Origin: Norana najaformis
Lineage: Eukaryota > Annelida > Clitellata > Crassiclitellata > Hormogastridae
Length of the DNA stretch: 64,000 nucleotides
Assembly: GCA_964023275.1 (NCBI GenBank)
Contig: OZ029919.1
Span: 248,001 to 312,000, forward strand
Reading direction: 5' to 3'
In this document: positions 52,451 through 64,000 of the stretch, in pieces
Position numbering within the stretch: position 1 is the first letter of the stretch
Layout of the letters: the number at the start of each line of letters is the position of its first letter
Position numbers and translations under genes: made by a program
The notes under the pieces: model-generated
Databases searched by the model: none
Seen by the model: the letters and a program-made list of their open reading frames with translations, nothing else
Told to the model about the DNA's origin: nothing

Positions 52451-52949
52451 TTGTAGGGCGATGGGGGGTGCTTTTCAATATGCCTGCTCCACTTTTCGTT
52501 AGTAGGGTTACGATCGACTAAGCTCAGATGTACGAAGAATTCGTTCCCAATCTGCTGCTATCTTCCGATGAATACAACACACGGACTCTGCTTATGTCTT
52601 CTTTGCCAAATGATCTGTCGTTTTGGGTCTTGCCTAATTCCTTTGAGGTTTTTAAGCTTTTCAGAATCCTCGCCAAACCTAATCACTTTGGTTGCAGTCG
52701 CCACCTTTCGAACGCAGAGGAAATGTTTATACAATGGCGATTCGCCAAATGGCGACTTTGTAATTGTGATCATAATACCGAGAATATCTAACGCGCTACT
52801 TTAAAGCTAAGCGCAGGGCACCAGCTTATTCAAAAGTTCTGCATCAAGTCAGAGGGGTTGTCAAAAGATTCCATAAGAGAACAAAGTCCGTTTGCCAAAC
52901 GACCAGAGAGAAGGGGCTGGAATAGTTGTAACGATAGGTTGTGTTTAAG

Positions 52950-53470
52950 CTGAGAGAAATTGTCAGCATCTTCACGTGATAATAAGAGATTCAAATATTT
53001 AGAGAAGCAAGTGGGAGTCTCTTGGTTTGAGTGCCGTTGACTGAATTTGGTCATGGGCCGTACTTTGTTCTTTGAAACTGATCATGAAAACTTGTCTGGA
53101 GTTTGCAGTTTCCAACAGCCAGTTCTGAGCTGGAGTTTTTGCACTTCCTGGCTAAATATAAGCAAACAGAGCGCTTCAACTAGTAAAGCAAACCAACCAA
53201 GACCCTGCTTACTTACCGGACCTTTGCTGTTCTATTTCGAGTTTGTCTGGCCGCAGAAATCTTCGTTCCACAATCCGAGGTGAACTTTTTGTTCCTTTTC
53301 CATGTACTTCGCACTTCAACAACGCAACTTCGTCCTTTTCCTCAATTCACCGTCTCTCGCTCCGCTCATCCCTATGTATCCCCAGTGTTGTGCTATTTTT
53401 AGTTGAACTTTGTACTTATGACGCTTTTTCTGGTGCGTGGAATTGTAGTTTCTGTAGCCTGCTTACCTGT
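52950..53470 (+). mobile_element. LINE fragment, copy related to 63,430-63,975
   Basis: It shares long stretches with 63,430-63,975: ATTGTCAGCATCTTCACGT, ACTTGTCTGGAGTTTGCAGT, AACCAACCAAG, CCTGCTTACTTAC, and CGCAGAAATCTTCGTTCCA (CACAGAAATCTTCGTTCCA in the other). The plus frame contains RRNLRSTIRGELFVPF, the L-R-S-x-x-x-x-E-L-x-V-P pattern of non-LTR ORF2 C-termini. Confidence 0.75.
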
Positions 53471-53772
53471 TTAGCGCATATCATAATAACGTTGATCGCG
53501 ATTTTTCCTCTCGTGTTATAATATTCCAGGAAACACTCTAGAACTGCCTCATAGGTCAGAGATGGCTAATAATGGGATCCATAAGGCATCAGATACCGGG
53601 GAACTTCACATCACTTGCCGTATCTCTTCTGGGATCACCCTTGGCTGCTAGACCCGAGGCATTCTTTGATTTCCGTGATCGTCTTTTGGAGTTCGACCGT
53701 CGGCCGATGTAAAAAAGAATTTGTTACGTCCATTCGACCGAGATTATAGTACAGTGGATCCTTTCAATGTTC

Positions 53773-53775
<3 letters not shown>

Positions 53776-53819
<44 letters not shown>

Positions 53820-53854
53820 CTGCGGGCGTGCGTGCGTGCGTGCGTGCGTGCGTG

Positions 53855-53922
<68 letters not shown>

Positions 53923-53925
53923 CGT
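53776..53925. repeat. TGCG/TGCC tetranucleotide microsatellite
   Basis: About 80 bp of GTGC repeats is followed by about 75 bp of CTGC repeats, just upstream of the copy 3 homology block. It creates Cys-Ala-Arg and Cys-Leu-Pro-Ala frames on plus and Arg-Gln-Ala-Gly frames on minus. Confidence 0.95.
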
Positions 53926-54114
53926 GGCTGGCGGGCGCCAGACATTGGTTTTGGCAGAGCAAGGAAGATGCCAGGCATTCGTAGTCTTTCGAGATCAAAG
54001 CTTTCAGCTGGCGTTGCAAGTTCTGCCGTTCTTTGGTCTCAACAGAAGAGCAGGTTATTTTAGTCAGAGCGCTTTGCGCTTAGATTTATTTCCTAAAATG
54101 ACATAGACGTGTGC

Positions 54115-54391
54115 GTGTGCGTCTGCGTGGATGCTTGTCTATACGCTCATCGACCACGCTAACTGAATCTGGGTCAGAAGCATCAGTGTAAGTCAACGAT
54201 GGTAATGAACGCTCAATGGATCATGTACACAAGATGGATTAACCTGTTGGCAATTGCTCAAAAACGAAATACGTTCAGTGTGAGCGGCATTTTGCGTCTA
54301 CTTCGTAGACACCTGTGGGTGCCGGATTCTAAGAAAACCAATCAGCTGGAAAACTCCTCAAAGTGTTAAAATTTTCAAACTAACGCTACAC
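54115..54391 (+). promoter_or_regulatory. Conserved 5' flank of OATP copy 3, TATA-like element lost
   Basis: The conserved block is present (CATCAGTGTAAGT, GAAATACGTTCAGTGTGA, AACCAATCAGCTGG), but the position of the TATA-like word in copies 1 and 2 reads CATGTACACAAG. The CCAAT candidate is kept. Confidence 0.55.
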
Positions 54392-61681
<7,290 letters not shown>

Positions 61682-61689
61682 TATCAATT

Positions 61690-61970
61690 AATCATGCAAT
61701 ATATGAGCTTTGCATGATCTCTGATAGAAATAGACATTTTGTGCCAGTGATTGATGCAATATGTCTGCGTTTCATCATCTCTGGAAGAAACAGAAATTTT
61801 GCATCCTTGATTGCTGCAATATGTCTGCTTTATATCATCGCTTATAGAAACAGAAATTTCCTACCTTTGATTTATGCATTATTTCTGCTTTATATTATCT
61901 GTTATAGAAACAGAAATTTTGTCCCATTGATTAAAACAATAAGTCTGCTTTATAACATCTCTAGAGTTTT
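61690..61970 (+). repeat. Tandem repeat of about 60 bp downstream of OATP copy 3
   Basis: About four to five imperfect units with TGCAATATGTCTGCTTTATA and AGAAACAGAAATTTT words, beginning about ten bases after the stop codon. It is the same unit as at 38,822-39,200. Confidence 0.85.
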
Positions 61971-63429
61971 GTTTGTCAGGGGTCACTTTAAATTATCCAA
62001 CTTCCATTCGTCTCATTGTTTACCAGTAGTGAAATCATCATGATCGTAGGCTTTCACGCTTATATTGCAAATAACGTCGTCGGAATTGTCGCGATATATA
62101 AAAACTATCTTTAACATAACCGTTTGCATTGTATTAAATGATGGCTATTCAGTCTCGAAATATTCGTCAAGGCACTCTATCTTAAACTGTTCACAAGTTC
62201 TTTTTCTAGCCGAAAAGCTGATCGGATAATTTTCGTTTTGACAATTTATTTAATCACAAACGGATGAATATAGAGTGAAACCGTGTAGAGCTATCCAGTC
62301 AAGTGTACAAGGTTATAGGTGTAAAATATATAATGTCGAATGTATTTTGAACATTTAAGGACTACTTGTCAGCAGACCGAGTAGCATGAAGACTGGAGAA
62401 TGCAGTCATACTTACACCCGTGTATAACAGACCAACCGTCATATACAGGCTGGAGTTCAAATTGCAAAGAGGCTTGGAGAACCGGTGACAAGTGGTGGTC
62501 AGCTATTGCACAAATGTATTACTTGGACCAAACGGATGTACACACTGCCTGAAGGACACATCACAAGCTAGACGTGCAGACGTACCATATCGTATCACAA
62601 GACCGGCCTTGTTTAGGCCTCCTGAACATCTCAGACTAACTATGCCATCAGCTGTAACAATGGGCTAAATTTAACTTTGGAATAACATGAGCGCTCACGA
62701 AACTTATGCGCTAGGAGGAAAATGTTATCTTCAAATGTGGTGCTCGCTCGTGCATGCGCGCCACTTAGAGGGAACATTGATCAGTTCAAAGTAGACAGCG
62801 CGCACCGTGTCGTAGCCATATGTGGACCATATGCTTCACAGCCTGCAGGCTAGCTGACAAGCTGTTTGATTTCGCAACATGGGGCAAGAAAACTTTGACC
62901 TGAACATAGTAGGCAAAAAATGCCGGTAGCTGTAAAAATGAGCTAATTTTACCTTTAAAATCTTATGAAATTTGTGCGCTAGAAGAAATAGTTGTGTGCG
63001 CTATTCTCAAAAACTTAGAGGAAACATTACCATAGTCTCGTCACCATCAACATCAGCATCATCATCATCATCATCGTCATCAGTTCCTGATGACAGCTGA
63101 TTGAAGGTTGTGGCTTCAATTGAATTCTCTCTGCTCACAGCTGTCTTATCTCTGGTGCAATGATTCACTTGTGAGGCATTAGTCCGAGTCACGTGATGTC
63201 TCTGCTCTTGTTGTCTGAACAGCAGATTTCTGATCTAAAGTCACAATATATAAAACCATCAAATGTGTAAAGAGACAAATAAATGAGGCAAATACTGTGT
63301 AAATAGAGTTAGTTAGACCTATCAGAGTCTTGAACGGAGAAAGTTCATCAATATTAATCTTAATTATATTTATTATTGTTTTTGTTGTTGCTGCTGCCGC
63401 TGTTTTTGTTATTTTGAGCAAAGACATCT
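61971..63429. other. Intergenic region downstream of OATP copy 3
   Basis: No gene was recognised on either strand. An ATC microsatellite lies at 63,045-63,080. Two stretches, 62,640-62,780 and 62,920-63,030, share words such as GCTGTAAxAATGxGCTAA and TTTGTGCGCTAG or TTATGCGCTAGG. They are a diverged duplication of about 130 bp. Confidence 0.5.
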
Positions 63430-63975
63430 ATGTGAGAATTGTCAGCATCTTCACGTAATAACAAGTGATTCAAATAAACAGACGGAAGTGGAAGTCTGTT
63501 GATTAGAGTGGTGTTGACTGAACTTTGTCGTGATCCGTGCTTTGTACTTTAAAAATGATCAGGGAAACTTGTCTGGAGTTTGCAGTTTGTCATGGCCAGT
63601 TCTAGTTCTTGTACCTCATGGATAAATAAGCAAGCAGATAGCTGCAATTCAAAGTGAATTGAATGTGACTGAAGCAGTTGAACGCTGCAATTCAAAGTAA
63701 ATTAAAAGTGTGTGAAGCAAACCAACCAAGCTCCTGCTTACTTACGGAACCTTTGTCGCCCCATTTCAGATTTGTCTCGCCACAGAAATCTTCGTTCCAT
63801 GACCCGAAGTGAACTTGTTGTTCCTTTTCACTCACTTCGACAATGCAACCTCTTTTCAGTGGCTGGGCCTTCCACCTGGAATGGCCCTCCTTTAGGAGTG
63901 CACGTCCTTTTAACCAGGTACGTACGCCGCATGCTCCTTCCGTCAATTGTTCAATTTCGACGGGGCTGAGCTGGG
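63430..63975 (+). mobile_element. LINE ORF2 C-terminal fragment
   Basis: The plus frame reads NQAPAYLRNL, SRHRNLRSMTRSELVVPF and NLFSVAGPSTWNGPP. This matches the Q-A-P-x-Y-L, L-R-S, V-V-P-F and F-S-V-A-G-P-x-x-W-N pattern of CR1/L2-type ORF2 ends. A homologous fragment lies at 52,950-53,470. Confidence 0.82.
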
Positions 63976-64000
63976 AGCTCCTCTGAACAGGTCTCTTGGA

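Larger units (their letters stand above)
51144..54114. other. Intergenic region between OATP copies 2 and 3
   Basis: No gene was recognised. Contents are one unit of the 3' repeat (51,180-51,235), a dispersed repeat at 51,270-51,600 resembling 2,200-2,560, a SINE at 52,175-52,450, a LINE fragment at 52,950-53,470, and a TGCG/TGCC microsatellite. From about 53,935 to 54,100 there is extended homology to 28,630-28,770 upstream of copy 1. Confidence 0.6.

Noticed and set aside
53721-54106. Cys-Ala-Arg and Arg-Gln-Ala-Gly repeat frames
   Set aside because: They are translations of the TGCG/TGCC microsatellite.

Overview
The window is nuclear DNA from an invertebrate animal. It has introns with GT-AG boundaries, CR1/L2-like and other non-LTR retrotransposon ends, tRNA-derived SINE-like copies, and many di-, tri- and tetranucleotide microsatellites. 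The domain content (MAM, CUB, kringle, PAN, LDLa, DEG/ENaC, OATP) fits a bilaterian, perhaps a spiralian, but the phylum cannot be fixed from the sequence. No prokaryotic gene, CRISPR array, rRNA or tRNA gene was seen.

Region 1 (about 1-25,700, minus strand) holds one very large gene that runs off the left edge. Joining 32 exons in phase gives at least 2,108 residues. It starts as a normal DEG/ENaC (ASIC/pickpocket-like) sodium channel with an HG motif and TM1. About 25 residues into the extracellular loop it is interrupted by roughly 1,750 residues of extracellular modules: PAN, MAM, kringle, LDLa, MAM, then MAM, CUB and kringle units. It then returns to the channel's finger/palm region. TM2 and the C-terminus lie beyond position 1. 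Nearly all module boundaries are phase-1 introns. Two MAM domains, and possibly a third, have a CUB or kringle between their first-half and second-half exons. I know of no described DEG/ENaC channel with this architecture; it is the most interesting object here.

Region 2 (25,700-29,060) is the intergenic space between the minus-strand channel and the plus-strand transporters, with LINE fragments and a 230-bp TTA microsatellite.

Region 3 (29,064-61,681, plus strand) is a head-to-tail array of three nine-exon OATP/SLCO (organic anion transporter) genes with near-identical exon structure. Each has a conserved 5' flank. Copies 1 and 3 share an expanded 3' tandem repeat. Copy 1 carries a nine-unit, 51-bp coding minisatellite in its cytoplasmic loop. 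The exon 3/exon 4 junction has diverged among the copies and may not splice in frame in copy 1. The introns and intergenic spaces contain LINE 3' ends, a SINE, hairpin elements and a 150-bp near-perfect palindrome.

Region 4 (61,700-64,000) is intergenic, ending in a LINE fragment that also occurs after copy 2. The channel gene and the transporter cluster are simply neighbours; nothing in the sequence links their functions.
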